7,735 nt of DNA from DASYAE01 sp036501535 (GCA_036501535.1 DASYAE010000274.1:1-7735); one strand, 5' to 3'; shown: positions 1-6,007, numbered from the stretch's first letter. Translations and numbers: made by a program. Notes: generated by a model from the sequence alone, not told the origin.

Positions 1-148
1 TCTCCCGACCCCGCCAGCCTGCTACCGGGCCTCCTGACAGCTACCCGGACCGGACTTCCACCGGCAAGCGACGACGAGCTTGCGGGTCAGTCATTAACCA
101 GACATTCGATCAATTTCCCTTCCCTACTGGACGCACAGGAGGATTCCC
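1..148 (+). promoter_or_regulatory. Leader region upstream of the luciferase-like gene
   Basis: This stretch has no convincing gene. Positions 88-120 are clearly richer in A and T than the surroundings, as expected of a promoter or operator region in a GC-rich genome. It contains an imperfect direct repeat, CAGTCATT at 88-95 and CAGACATT at 99-106, with an 11-bp period. A strong ribosome binding site, AGGAGG, lies at 137-142, six bases before the ATG at 149. I see no clear -35/-10 pair. The calls for the repeat and the AT-rich patch are read directly; a regulatory role is inferred. Confidence 0.4.
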
Positions 149-751
149 ATGACCAGAGAGCTGCTGAGCCTCGCCGTCACCGTCCCGCCGGGCCTGCCGG
201 CCGAGCAGGCGCTGGCGCTGGCGCGGATGGCGGGCCGGCTCGGCTTCGCCGCCGTGCACCTGCACGACGCCTCCGAGACCGGCGACCTGGACCGGCTCGC
301 GGCGGCCGCGGCGCCCGCGCTGGTCGTCGTCGGCTTCCCGGCCGAGGCACCGGGGCTGGTCCGCGCCAACGACCCGGCCGCCGTCGCGGCGGCCCGCGCC
401 GAGATGGACGCCTCGGCGGCCACCCGCCCGCTGCTGGTCGCCGTGCCGATCTCCATCGGCCGCACCATGAGCGAGGCGGTCGCCCGGGCCGATCTCGAGC
501 CGCGGTTCGCCGGCCGCCATCCGCGCGACGCCGGGATCTTCGGGACCTTCGAGCAGGCCCAGGAGCAGGTGCTCGAGCTGGCCCGGGCCGGGGCGGACGG
601 CCTGGTGCTGGACGTGCCGCTCTCGCCCGACGTCGCCGACGTGCTCGCGCAGGTCCGTGCGCTGGTCGTCGGCGCCACGCCCGAGCTGGCCGACGCCCCG
701 GAGCGAGCCGGCCGGACCCCGCCGCCGCGCACCGTTTTCTACAGTGCGTGA
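149..751 (+). CDS. Short luciferase-like (LLM-type) protein lacking the central barrel
   Basis: This gene encodes a 200-residue soluble protein whose ends resemble the flavin/F420-dependent luciferase-like monooxygenase family. Residues 5-38 look like the first beta-alpha unit (a hydrophobic strand, then a helix ending in LGFAAVHL). Residues 93-112 resemble a late barrel strand followed by the family's S-I-G-R-T stretch. Residues 130-156 contain GTFEQAQEQV and AGADGLVLD, like the C-terminal GTPEQ segment. Family members are usually about 280-350 residues, and the middle strands that form most of the flavin and substrate pocket seem to be missing. It may therefore be a reduced, non-catalytic or differently acting member. 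The ATG is fixed by AGGAGG six bases upstream. It lies 143 bp before the catabolic operon on the same strand, so co-regulation is possible but unproven. No signal peptide or membrane segment is seen. The coding call is fairly safe and the function is unknown. Confidence 0.7.
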   Translation: MTRELLSLAVTVPPGLPAEQALALARMAGRLGFAAVHLHDASETGDLDRLAAAAAPALVVVGFPAEAPGLVRANDPAAVAAARAEMDASAATRPLLVAVPISIGRTMSEAVARADLEPRFAGRHPRDAGIFGTFEQAQEQVLELARAGADGLVLDVPLSPDVADVLAQVRALVVGATPELADAPERAGRTPPPRTVFYSA

Positions 752-894
752 GTTCCGGCCAGGCCCGGTCACACGGCTGCGGCGGGCGACGTTCTCAATT
801 CCGCCACCCTGACCGCTCTCCCTGGAAATCGCGTTTCCCGCCGCCCCACACTGCAGTGACGCAGACCACAAACGCCCTGCCGAGGAGAGGATCC
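752..894 (+). promoter_or_regulatory. Intergenic region, candidate promoter/operator of the hydroquinone operon
   Basis: This 143-bp gap separates the luciferase-like gene from the catabolic operon and is the largest non-coding gap immediately before it, so the operon promoter probably lies here or before position 149. It holds two small symmetrical elements: GGAAA-TCGCG-TTTCC at 824-838 (5-bp arms) and the perfect palindrome CACTGCAGTG at 849-858. I could not identify a convincing -35/-10 pair. The symmetry is seen directly; the operator role is inferred. Confidence 0.35.
882..890 (+). promoter_or_regulatory. Ribosome binding site that fixes the hapC start
   Basis: The purine-rich run GAGGAGAGG ends four bases before the ATG at 895. 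It supports that ATG over the in-frame GTG at 748, which would add about 49 residues of low-complexity, non-family sequence and overlap the previous stop codon. Confidence 0.75.
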
Positions 895-1446
895 ATGACG
901 ACGCAGACCATCCCGGCCCGGGGAGGGGCCGTCCAGCGCGCGAGCTACGAGACGAAGTTCGGATCCGTGGCCCGGTTCGAGAAGGGCGGCGTGGAGCTGG
1001 TCGCCGACGACGCGCGCCACTACGCCTTCTCCAACATCTACGAGGTGGCCGCCTCGATGCCGGCCTGGGACCGGGTCGCGGTCGCCAAGAACTGGGAGTA
1101 CGTCCTCGAGACGATCCGCGCGGAGGGCACGTCCCCCTGGTACGCCGCCTCGCACGACGAGTTCGCGATCTGCATGGACGACGCGGGCGGCGAGATCCTC
1201 GTCGAGCTGGTAAAGCTCGAGACGCCCGCCGCCGCCGACGACACCGAGGGCGCCGTCCTGGTCGACGGCGAGCCGGTCGGCCCGAAGATGGGCCGCATCC
1301 ACCTCAAGCGCGGCCACCAGGCACTGCTGCCCAAGGGCGCGGCGTACCGCTTCGTCAAGGAGGGCGCGCCGGGCGTGCTGCTCGTCCAGACCATCGGCGG
1401 CGCGCTCACGCAGTACCGCTGGGCCGAGATCTGCCAGACCGTCTGA
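895..1446 (+). CDS. hapC: Hydroquinone 1,2-dioxygenase, small subunit (HapC/PnpC type)
   Basis: This 183-residue protein is the small (alpha) subunit of the two-subunit, Fe(II)-dependent hydroquinone 1,2-dioxygenase that opens hydroquinone to 4-hydroxymuconic semialdehyde. The size suits the family (roughly 17-20 kDa). The C-terminal half looks cupin-like: residues 87-108 form strands, followed by HLKRGHQALLPKG (136-148) and a closing VLLVQTIGG...QYRWAEICQT segment (161-182). No full set of metal ligands is evident, consistent with the iron being held by the partner subunit. The identification rests strongly on context, because the next gene carries the diagnostic iron site of the large subunit. 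The stop lies 27 bases before the hapD ATG, so the two are surely co-transcribed and probably made together. The ATG at 895 was chosen for its Shine-Dalgarno sequence. The known family enzymes are alpha2beta2 tetramers in the cytoplasm. Confidence 0.85.
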   Translation: MTTQTIPARGGAVQRASYETKFGSVARFEKGGVELVADDARHYAFSNIYEVAASMPAWDRVAVAKNWEYVLETIRAEGTSPWYAASHDEFAICMDDAGGEILVELVKLETPAAADDTEGAVLVDGEPVGPKMGRIHLKRGHQALLPKGAAYRFVKEGAPGVLLVQTIGGALTQYRWAEICQTV

Positions 1447-1473
1447 CCACCGCCGACAAGGAAGAGAGCGATC

Positions 1474-2457
1474 ATGACCATCCAGACCGACATCGAGCGC
1501 TCGGCCGACGTCAACGCGGACGGCTACCACGAGTTCAAGCTCGGCGAGTTCGCCTTCGAGCGCGACGAGTACTTCGTCCGCATAAGCTGGCCGACCGGCA
1601 ACCACACGATGAGCGCCGACGCGTTCCTGCGGGCGCTGCAGCGCGACGTCGCCTGGGACTTCTTCTACGGCATCGTCAACTTCGACGGCGTCTTCGGCAC
1701 CGTCAACCACTACGGCACCGTCGACATCTTCGCCGGCCGCTACAACGAGTCCTACCGCAGGGCGGAGCTCGACTACGGCGAGAACGTCGAGACCCCGGCC
1801 ATCCGCGAGACGTTCAAAGCCATCCTCGACGACTGGACCAACGAGTCCTTCGACCCCTTCGCCTCGCCGCACGAGACCGGCTCCGCCTTCGGCCTCAAGC
1901 ACGGCAGCAACACCCGCGCCGTGACCCGCCAGCGCGTGGCGGCGCAGCGCATGGTCGGAGTGAAGGGCGACCAGCTGGTCCGCTCGGACGAGTCGGGGTA
2001 CCCGGTCAACCGGATGTTCACCGACGTCGACCAGAGCGAGCCGGTCGTCGAGGCCGAGCCCGGCTTCGAGTCGGAGGTCGCGGCTTTCAGCCTGTTCGCC
2101 TATCTCTCCCGGTCCAACGTGACGTGGAATCCCTCGGTGGTCAGCGTCTGCAAGGACTCGCTGGCCTGCCCGACGACGGAGGAATACATCCTGCCGATCA
2201 TCCACGGCAACGACCGCGTGGAGTGGTTCGTCCAGCTCAGCGATCAGATCACCTGGGAGGTCGAGGACCGCGACACCGGCGCCGTGCGCTCGCGCGTGGT
2301 GATGAAGGCGGGCGACGTCTCGGCGATGCCGGCCGACATCCGGCACCAGGGCTACTCGCCGAAGCGCTCCATGCTGCTGGTCTGGGAGAACAACTCCGAG
2401 AAGATCCCCGCGGCGATCGCTTCCGGCAAGGCCCCGACCTACCCGGTCGAGTTCTGA
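1474..2457 (+). CDS. hapD: Hydroquinone 1,2-dioxygenase, large catalytic subunit (HapD/PnpD type)
   Basis: This 327-residue protein is the catalytic (beta) subunit of hydroquinone 1,2-dioxygenase, which adds O2 to hydroquinone to give 4-hydroxymuconic semialdehyde. The sequence has His244, Asn246 and Glu250 in PIIHGNDRVEWFV, and His291 in PADIRHQGY. From memory, the PnpD crystal structure of Pseudomonas WBC-3 gives iron ligands His256, Asn258, Glu262 and His303. The spacing here (0, +2, +6, +47) is identical with a constant offset of 12, which is strong support. The C-terminal half is cupin-like, ending in a strand-rich segment (MKAGDVSAMP, MLLVWENN). The N-terminal half (FFYGIVNFDGVFGTVNHYG, residues 67-85) packs, in the family, against the small subunit. 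A weak AAGGA lies at 1458-1462 before the ATG. The stop overlaps the next start by one base (TGATG), indicating translational coupling to hapE. Close substituted hydroquinones could also be substrates. Confidence 0.9.
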   Translation: MTIQTDIERSADVNADGYHEFKLGEFAFERDEYFVRISWPTGNHTMSADAFLRALQRDVAWDFFYGIVNFDGVFGTVNHYGTVDIFAGRYNESYRRAELDYGENVETPAIRETFKAILDDWTNESFDPFASPHETGSAFGLKHGSNTRAVTRQRVAAQRMVGVKGDQLVRSDESGYPVNRMFTDVDQSEPVVEAEPGFESEVAAFSLFAYLSRSNVTWNPSVVSVCKDSLACPTTEEYILPIIHGNDRVEWFVQLSDQITWEVEDRDTGAVRSRVVMKAGDVSAMPADIRHQGYSPKRSMLLVWENNSEKIPAAIASGKAPTYPVEF

Positions 2458-3923
2458 TGCAGTCGGGGCTGTTCATCGGCGGCGAGTTCGTCGACGCCGC
2501 CGATGGAGCCACGTTCGAGACCGTCGATCCGCACGACGGCACGGTGCTCGCCGCGGTCGCGGAGGCGAAGGAGGAGGACGTCGACCGCGCCGTCGCGGCG
2601 GCGGGCAGGGCGTTCCCCGCCTGGAGCCGCCTGGCCGCCGCGGACCGCGGCCGGCTGCTGCTCAGGCTCGCCGACGCGATCGAGGCCGACGCGGAGGACC
2701 TCGCGATGCTGGAGACCCGCGACACCGGCCATCCGCTGCGCGACACGCTCGGGCTCGACGTGCCGCGCACGGCGGCGACGTTCCGGTACTTCGGCGGCAT
2801 GGCCGACAAGTTCCAGGGCTCGGTCGTCCCGGTGGAGCAGGGGTTCCTGGACTACGTCGTGCCCGAGCCGCTCGGGGTGGTCGGCCAGATCGTGCCGTGG
2901 AACTTCCCGGTGATGTTCACCAGCTGGAAGATGGGCCCGGCCCTCGCCGCGGGCAACTGCGTGGTCATGAAGCCCTCCGAGATCACGCCGCTGTCGGCGC
3001 TGCGGGTGGCGCAACTGGCCGCCGAGGTCGGCTTCCCGCCCGGGGTGATCAACATGGTGCCCGGGTACGGCGGCACCGCCGGCCGGCGGATCGTCGACCA
3101 CCCCGGCATCGCGAAGATCTCGTTCACCGGCAGCACCGCCGTCGGCAAGACGATCGCGCAGGGCGCCGCGCAGACCCTCAAGCAGGTGCACCTGGAGCTG
3201 GGCGGCAAGGGCGCGAACATCGTGTTCGAGGACGCCGACATCGCGGCGGCCGTCAACGGCACGGCGTTCGGCATCTTCCACAACCAGGGCCAGGCCTGCA
3301 TCGCGGCGAGCCGGCTGATCGTGCACGAGTCGGTCAAGGGCGAGTTCATGGAACGCCTGGTCGCCCTCGCGAAGTCGATCCGCCTGGGCGACCCGAAGCA
3401 GCGCACGACCGAGATGGGCCCGCTCACCTCGTCGATGCACCTGGAGCGGGTCAGGTCCTACCTTGATCTCGCCGGCTCCGAGGGCGGCCGCGTCCTGACC
3501 GGCGGCAGGGCGCCGGAGGCGGCGGAGCTGGCATCGGGCTACTACGTCGAGCCGACCATCGTGGAGACCCAGCCGGAGGCGCGCGCGGCGCAGGAGGAGG
3601 TCTTCGGGCCGTTCATGGTCGCGCACACCTTCAAAACCGACGAGGAGGCCCTGCGCATCGCGAACGGCGTCGCTTACGGCCTGGGCGGCGGTCTGTGGAC
3701 CAAGGACCTCTCCCGGGCCCACCGAGTGGCGCGGGACCTGCGCGCCGGCATGATCTGGGTCAACTCCTACAAACGGGTGAACCCGGGCTCGCCGTTCGGC
3801 GGCATGGGGATCTCCGGCTACGGGCGCGAGATGGGGTTCGAGGCGATGCGCGAATACACCGAGCCCAAGGCGACCTGGATCAACATCGACGCCGTACTGC
3901 CGCCCTACTACCAGCGCGGCTGA
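2457..3923 (+). CDS. hapE: 4-Hydroxymuconic semialdehyde dehydrogenase (aldehyde dehydrogenase family)
   Basis: This 488-residue NAD(P)+-dependent aldehyde dehydrogenase most likely oxidises the ring-cleavage product 4-hydroxymuconic semialdehyde to maleylacetate. All hallmarks of an active member are present: Asn149 in VPWNFP (oxyanion hole), Lys172 in MKPSE (cofactor binding), the FTGSTAVGK nucleotide-binding turn, Glu247 in LELGGKG (general base) and the nucleophile Cys281 in NQGQACIAASR. EEVFGPF and the C-terminal PFGGMGISGYGRE segment are also there. The length is normal for the superfamily. The start overlaps the hapD stop by one base, and its in-frame extension back to 2124 is only the shadow of hapD. 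Sequence alone would give just a generic aldehyde dehydrogenase; the specific substrate comes from its place between the hydroquinone dioxygenase and maleylacetate reductase genes. Maleylacetate reductase follows after 22 bases. Confidence 0.88.
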   Translation: MQSGLFIGGEFVDAADGATFETVDPHDGTVLAAVAEAKEEDVDRAVAAAGRAFPAWSRLAAADRGRLLLRLADAIEADAEDLAMLETRDTGHPLRDTLGLDVPRTAATFRYFGGMADKFQGSVVPVEQGFLDYVVPEPLGVVGQIVPWNFPVMFTSWKMGPALAAGNCVVMKPSEITPLSALRVAQLAAEVGFPPGVINMVPGYGGTAGRRIVDHPGIAKISFTGSTAVGKTIAQGAAQTLKQVHLELGGKGANIVFEDADIAAAVNGTAFGIFHNQGQACIAASRLIVHESVKGEFMERLVALAKSIRLGDPKQRTTEMGPLTSSMHLERVRSYLDLAGSEGGRVLTGGRAPEAAELASGYYVEPTIVETQPEARAAQEEVFGPFMVAHTFKTDEEALRIANGVAYGLGGGLWTKDLSRAHRVARDLRAGMIWVNSYKRVNPGSPFGGMGISGYGREMGFEAMREYTEPKATWINIDAVLPPYYQRG

Positions 3924-3945
3924 TGCGTGTGAAGGAATTGACGAG

Positions 3946-5001
3946 ATGAGGTTCGTTCACCAGACGCTTCCGCAGCGGGTGGTCTTCGCCTCAGGCGGGT
4001 CACCCGCAGCGGTGGCGGCTGAGATCGATGCCCTCGGCGGCTCGAAGGCCATGCTGATCGCCTCCAGCCGGCAGGCCGCTCTGGCGTCGCCGATCGCCGC
4101 GCAGATCCCCGTCGCCGCGTGGCACGACGAGGTCGTGATGCACGTGCCGGTCGAAGTGGCCGCGCGCGCCCGGGCAGCGGCCGCGGCCTCGGGCGCCGAC
4201 GTCCTGGTGACCGTCGGCGGGGGTTCGACGACCGGCCTGGGAAAAGCCGTCGCGCTGACCACCGGCCTGCCGATCGTCGCCGTGCCGACCACGTACGCCG
4301 GCTCTGAGGCGACCAATGTATGGGGCCTGACCGAGGGCGAGACCAAGACGACCGGGGTGGACGATCGGGTCCTGCCAGCGAGCATCGTGTACGACGCAGG
4401 CATGCTCACCGAGCTTCCCGGCGACATGACGGTGGCCAGCGGCCTCAATGCTCTGGCACACTGCATCGACTCCATGTGGGGCCCGCGCGCCGACCCCATC
4501 GACCGGGCGCTCGCGCAGGAGGGGATCGCCGGCCTGTCCGCCGGCCTGCTCCAGGTGAAAGCCGAGTCGTCGAGTATCGAAGGCATCGAACAGACCTTGT
4601 ACGGCGCCTACCTCGCGGCGGTCTCCTTCGCCAGCGCGGGCTCCGGAATGCACCACAAGATCTGCCACGTGCTGGGCGGGATGTTCAACCTCCCGCACGC
4701 GCAGACCCACGCCGTCGTGCTGCCCTACGTTCTCGCGTTCAACGCGCCGAATGCTCCCGATGCGGAGCGCCGGATAGCCCGCGCATTCGGGTCCTCAACT
4801 GCCCGTGACGGCCTCGCCGGCCTGCGTGCCCGGTTGGAGGCGCCCCGGGCGCTCAGGGACTGCGGCATGCCAGAGGACGGCATCGCCAAGGCGATCGCGC
4901 CTATCCTGGCCGCGATCCCGGCCGGCAACCCGACGCCCGTTACCGAGGAGAACCTCGCCGCGCTGCTGCACGCCGCGTGGGCGGGCGACAGCCCGAACTG
5001 A
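3946..5001 (+). CDS. hapF: Maleylacetate reductase (iron-alcohol dehydrogenase superfamily)
   Basis: This 351-residue enzyme reduces maleylacetate to beta-ketoadipate with NAD(P)H, the step where the hydroquinone and hydroxyquinol branches meet. The length is typical of the family. The N-terminal cofactor domain carries VGGGSTTGLGKA (residues 90-101) and VPTTYAGSEAT. The C-terminal helical domain carries LNALAHCID (167-175), MHHKICHVLGG (235-245) and NLPHAQTHA (248-256). The positions equivalent to the Asp-His-His-His metal site of iron-dependent alcohol dehydrogenases are Asn168, His172, His237 and His251. The Asp-to-Asn change at the first position suits maleylacetate reductases rather than ordinary alcohol dehydrogenases. 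GAAGGA at 3931-3936, nine bases upstream, supports the ATG at 3946. Codons ending in A or T are more frequent than in hapE (about 7-8 versus 3 per 50 by hand), a mild hint of separate history. It is followed by chqB after 25 bases. Confidence 0.92.
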   Translation: MRFVHQTLPQRVVFASGGSPAAVAAEIDALGGSKAMLIASSRQAALASPIAAQIPVAAWHDEVVMHVPVEVAARARAAAAASGADVLVTVGGGSTTGLGKAVALTTGLPIVAVPTTYAGSEATNVWGLTEGETKTTGVDDRVLPASIVYDAGMLTELPGDMTVASGLNALAHCIDSMWGPRADPIDRALAQEGIAGLSAGLLQVKAESSSIEGIEQTLYGAYLAAVSFASAGSGMHHKICHVLGGMFNLPHAQTHAVVLPYVLAFNAPNAPDAERRIARAFGSSTARDGLAGLRARLEAPRALRDCGMPEDGIAKAIAPILAAIPAGNPTPVTEENLAALLHAAWAGDSPN

Positions 5002-5014
5002 CAGCCCGGAATTC

Positions 5015-5020
5015 AGGAGG
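5015..5020 (+). promoter_or_regulatory. Ribosome binding site fixing a GTG start for hydroxyquinol dioxygenase
   Basis: AGGAGG lies six bases before GTG at 5027-5029. It decides the start, since the frame stays open back to an ATG at 4805 inside hapF. The 74 residues that extension would add are Arg/Pro-rich shadow sequence and are not part of the enzyme family. Confidence 0.8.
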
Positions 5021-5026
5021 CGCACT

Positions 5027-5938
5027 GTGAGCGACGTCGACCACAGCCAGGTCCACCGCAAGGCCGCCCCGGCTCAGGAGGCCGTGGAGGACCGCCTGGT
5101 CGAGAACGTGGTGAAGTCCTTCGACGCCTGCGCGGACCCGCGGCTCAAGGAGCTCATGGTCTCGCTCGTGCACCACCTGCACGCGTTCATCCGCGAGGTG
5201 CGGCTGACCGAGGAGGAATGGGGCGCCGCGATCGCGTTCCTCACCAAGGCCGGGCACATCACCGACGACGTGCGCCAGGAGTTCATCCTGCTCTCCGACG
5301 TGCTCGGCGCGTCGATGCAGACGATCAACGTCAACAACCGGGCTTACGCTGAGGCGACCGAGGCCACGGTCTTCGGGCCGTTCTTCGTGGAGGACAGCGC
5401 CGAGATCGAGACCGGCGGGGACATGGCCTTCGGCGCGCCGGGAGAGCCGTGCTGGGTCGAAGGCACCGTCACCGACACGGAGGGCAAGCCGCTCGCGGGT
5501 GCCCGGATCGAGGTGTGGCAGGCCGACGAGGACGGTCTTTACGACGTGCAGTACGACGCCGCGAAGCGGGCCGCGCGCGCGCACCTGTTCACCCGCGAGG
5601 ACGGCGGCTACGACTTCTGGTGCCTCACCCCGACGCCGTACCCGATCCCGAACGACGGACCGGTGGGCCAGATGCTTGACGCGGTCGGCCGCAGCCCGCT
5701 CCGCGCCGCGCATCTGCACTTCATGGTCAGCCACGAGGGACGCCGGACGCTGGTGACCCACATCTTCCCCGTAGGCGACCCGATCGGCTGGAACGACTCC
5801 GTCTTCGGCGTCAAGGAGTCGCTGATCAAGACGTTCGAGCAGCAGCCGGCCGGGACCGCCGCCCCCGGCGGCCGCGCCGTCGACGGCACCTGGTCGCGGA
5901 CCCGGTTCGACATCGTGCTCGCACCGGCCGGTGCGTGA
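5027..5938 (+). CDS. chqB: Hydroxyquinol 1,2-dioxygenase (intradiol, Fe(III))
   Basis: This 303-residue non-haem Fe(III) intradiol dioxygenase cleaves hydroxyquinol (1,2,4-benzenetriol) between the two adjacent hydroxyls to give maleylacetate (via 3-hydroxy-cis,cis-muconate). The N-terminal helical dimerisation domain (about residues 15-110) contains LTEEEWGAAIAFL and EFILLSDVLGAS. The catalytic beta-sandwich follows (about 120-300). The iron ligands are visible as Tyr172 (GLYDVQY), Tyr205 (TPYPIPNDGPVG), His229 and His231 (AAHLHFMV). Their spacing equals that which I recall for the Nocardioides simplex enzyme (Tyr164, Tyr197, His221, His223). IPNDGPVG and the pairing with maleylacetate reductase favour hydroxyquinol over catechol as substrate. 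The start is GTG with AGGAGG six bases upstream. It is the last gene of the operon; the corresponding gene is called pnpG in some nitrophenol clusters. A 16-bp perfect palindrome ends just before the stop codon. Confidence 0.92.
   Translation: MSDVDHSQVHRKAAPAQEAVEDRLVENVVKSFDACADPRLKELMVSLVHHLHAFIREVRLTEEEWGAAIAFLTKAGHITDDVRQEFILLSDVLGASMQTINVNNRAYAEATEATVFGPFFVEDSAEIETGGDMAFGAPGEPCWVEGTVTDTEGKPLAGARIEVWQADEDGLYDVQYDAAKRAARAHLFTREDGGYDFWCLTPTPYPIPNDGPVGQMLDAVGRSPLRAAHLHFMVSHEGRRTLVTHIFPVGDPIGWNDSVFGVKESLIKTFEQQPAGTAAPGGRAVDGTWSRTRFDIVLAPAGA
5920..5935. repeat. 16-bp perfect palindrome at the 3' end of chqB
   Basis: CGCACCGGCCGGTGCG reads the same on both strands and ends one base before the TGA codon of chqB. 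In RNA it could form a 6-bp GC stem with a GGCC loop. No T-tract follows, so it is not a standard rho-independent terminator, and it lies within coding sequence. It could be an operator, a weak operon-end hairpin or chance; one of this length is not very improbable in 7.7 kb of GC-rich DNA. Confidence 0.4.
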
Positions 5939-5960
5939 AGCCCTGGACGGAACACTGCTG

Positions 5961-5988
5961 TTGACTGCTCCGAAACCTGCGCCACAGT
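5961..5988 (+). promoter_or_regulatory. Candidate promoter of the AraC-family regulator gene
   Basis: TTGACT (5961-5966) is a close match to the -35 element of housekeeping actinobacterial promoters. After a 16-base spacer, CACAGT (5983-5988) is a weak -10 match (consensus TANNNT). This falls in the 72-bp gap between chqB and the regulator gene, 22 bases before its ATG at 6011. It suggests that the regulator can be transcribed separately from the operon. The assignment is by eye only. Confidence 0.35.
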
Positions 5989-6000
5989 GAAGTGAAGTGT

Positions 6001-6007
6001 GGAGGAG
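6001..6007 (+). promoter_or_regulatory. Ribosome binding site fixing the regulator start
   Basis: GGAGGAG lies three bases before the ATG at 6011. The alternative in-frame GTG at 5999 overlaps this site and has no Shine-Dalgarno sequence of its own, so the ATG is preferred. Confidence 0.7.

Noticed and set aside
748..894. N-terminal extension of hapC from GTG at 748
   Set aside because: It overlaps the previous stop codon, has no ribosome binding site and adds non-family residues. The ATG at 895 has a strong Shine-Dalgarno sequence.
1..894. Open + strand frame from the window start running into hapC
   Set aside because: The translation is an Arg/Gly/Pro-rich shadow of the luciferase-like gene. 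Long open shadow frames are normal at this GC content.
769..2346. 525-residue open frame on the - strand opposite hapC and hapD
   Set aside because: The composition is typical antisense shadow (Arg, Val, Asp, His rich) with no domain, and the + strand genes are firmly identified.
2439..3722. 427-residue open frame on the - strand opposite hapE
   Set aside because: It is a shadow of a clearly recognised aldehyde dehydrogenase, with no family motifs of its own.
2457..3923. Succinate-semialdehyde or betaine-aldehyde dehydrogenase as the hapE product
   Set aside because: Possible from sequence alone, but its position and one-base overlap with hapD make 4-hydroxymuconic semialdehyde the far likelier substrate.
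5027..5938. Catechol 1,2-dioxygenase as the chqB product
   Set aside because: The iron ligands are shared by both, but a length near 300, the IPNDGPVG context and pairing with maleylacetate reductase favour hydroxyquinol.
5939..5960. Rho-independent terminator after chqB
   Set aside because: No stem followed by a T-tract is present; only the upstream palindrome at 5920-5935 is symmetrical, and it lies in the coding region.
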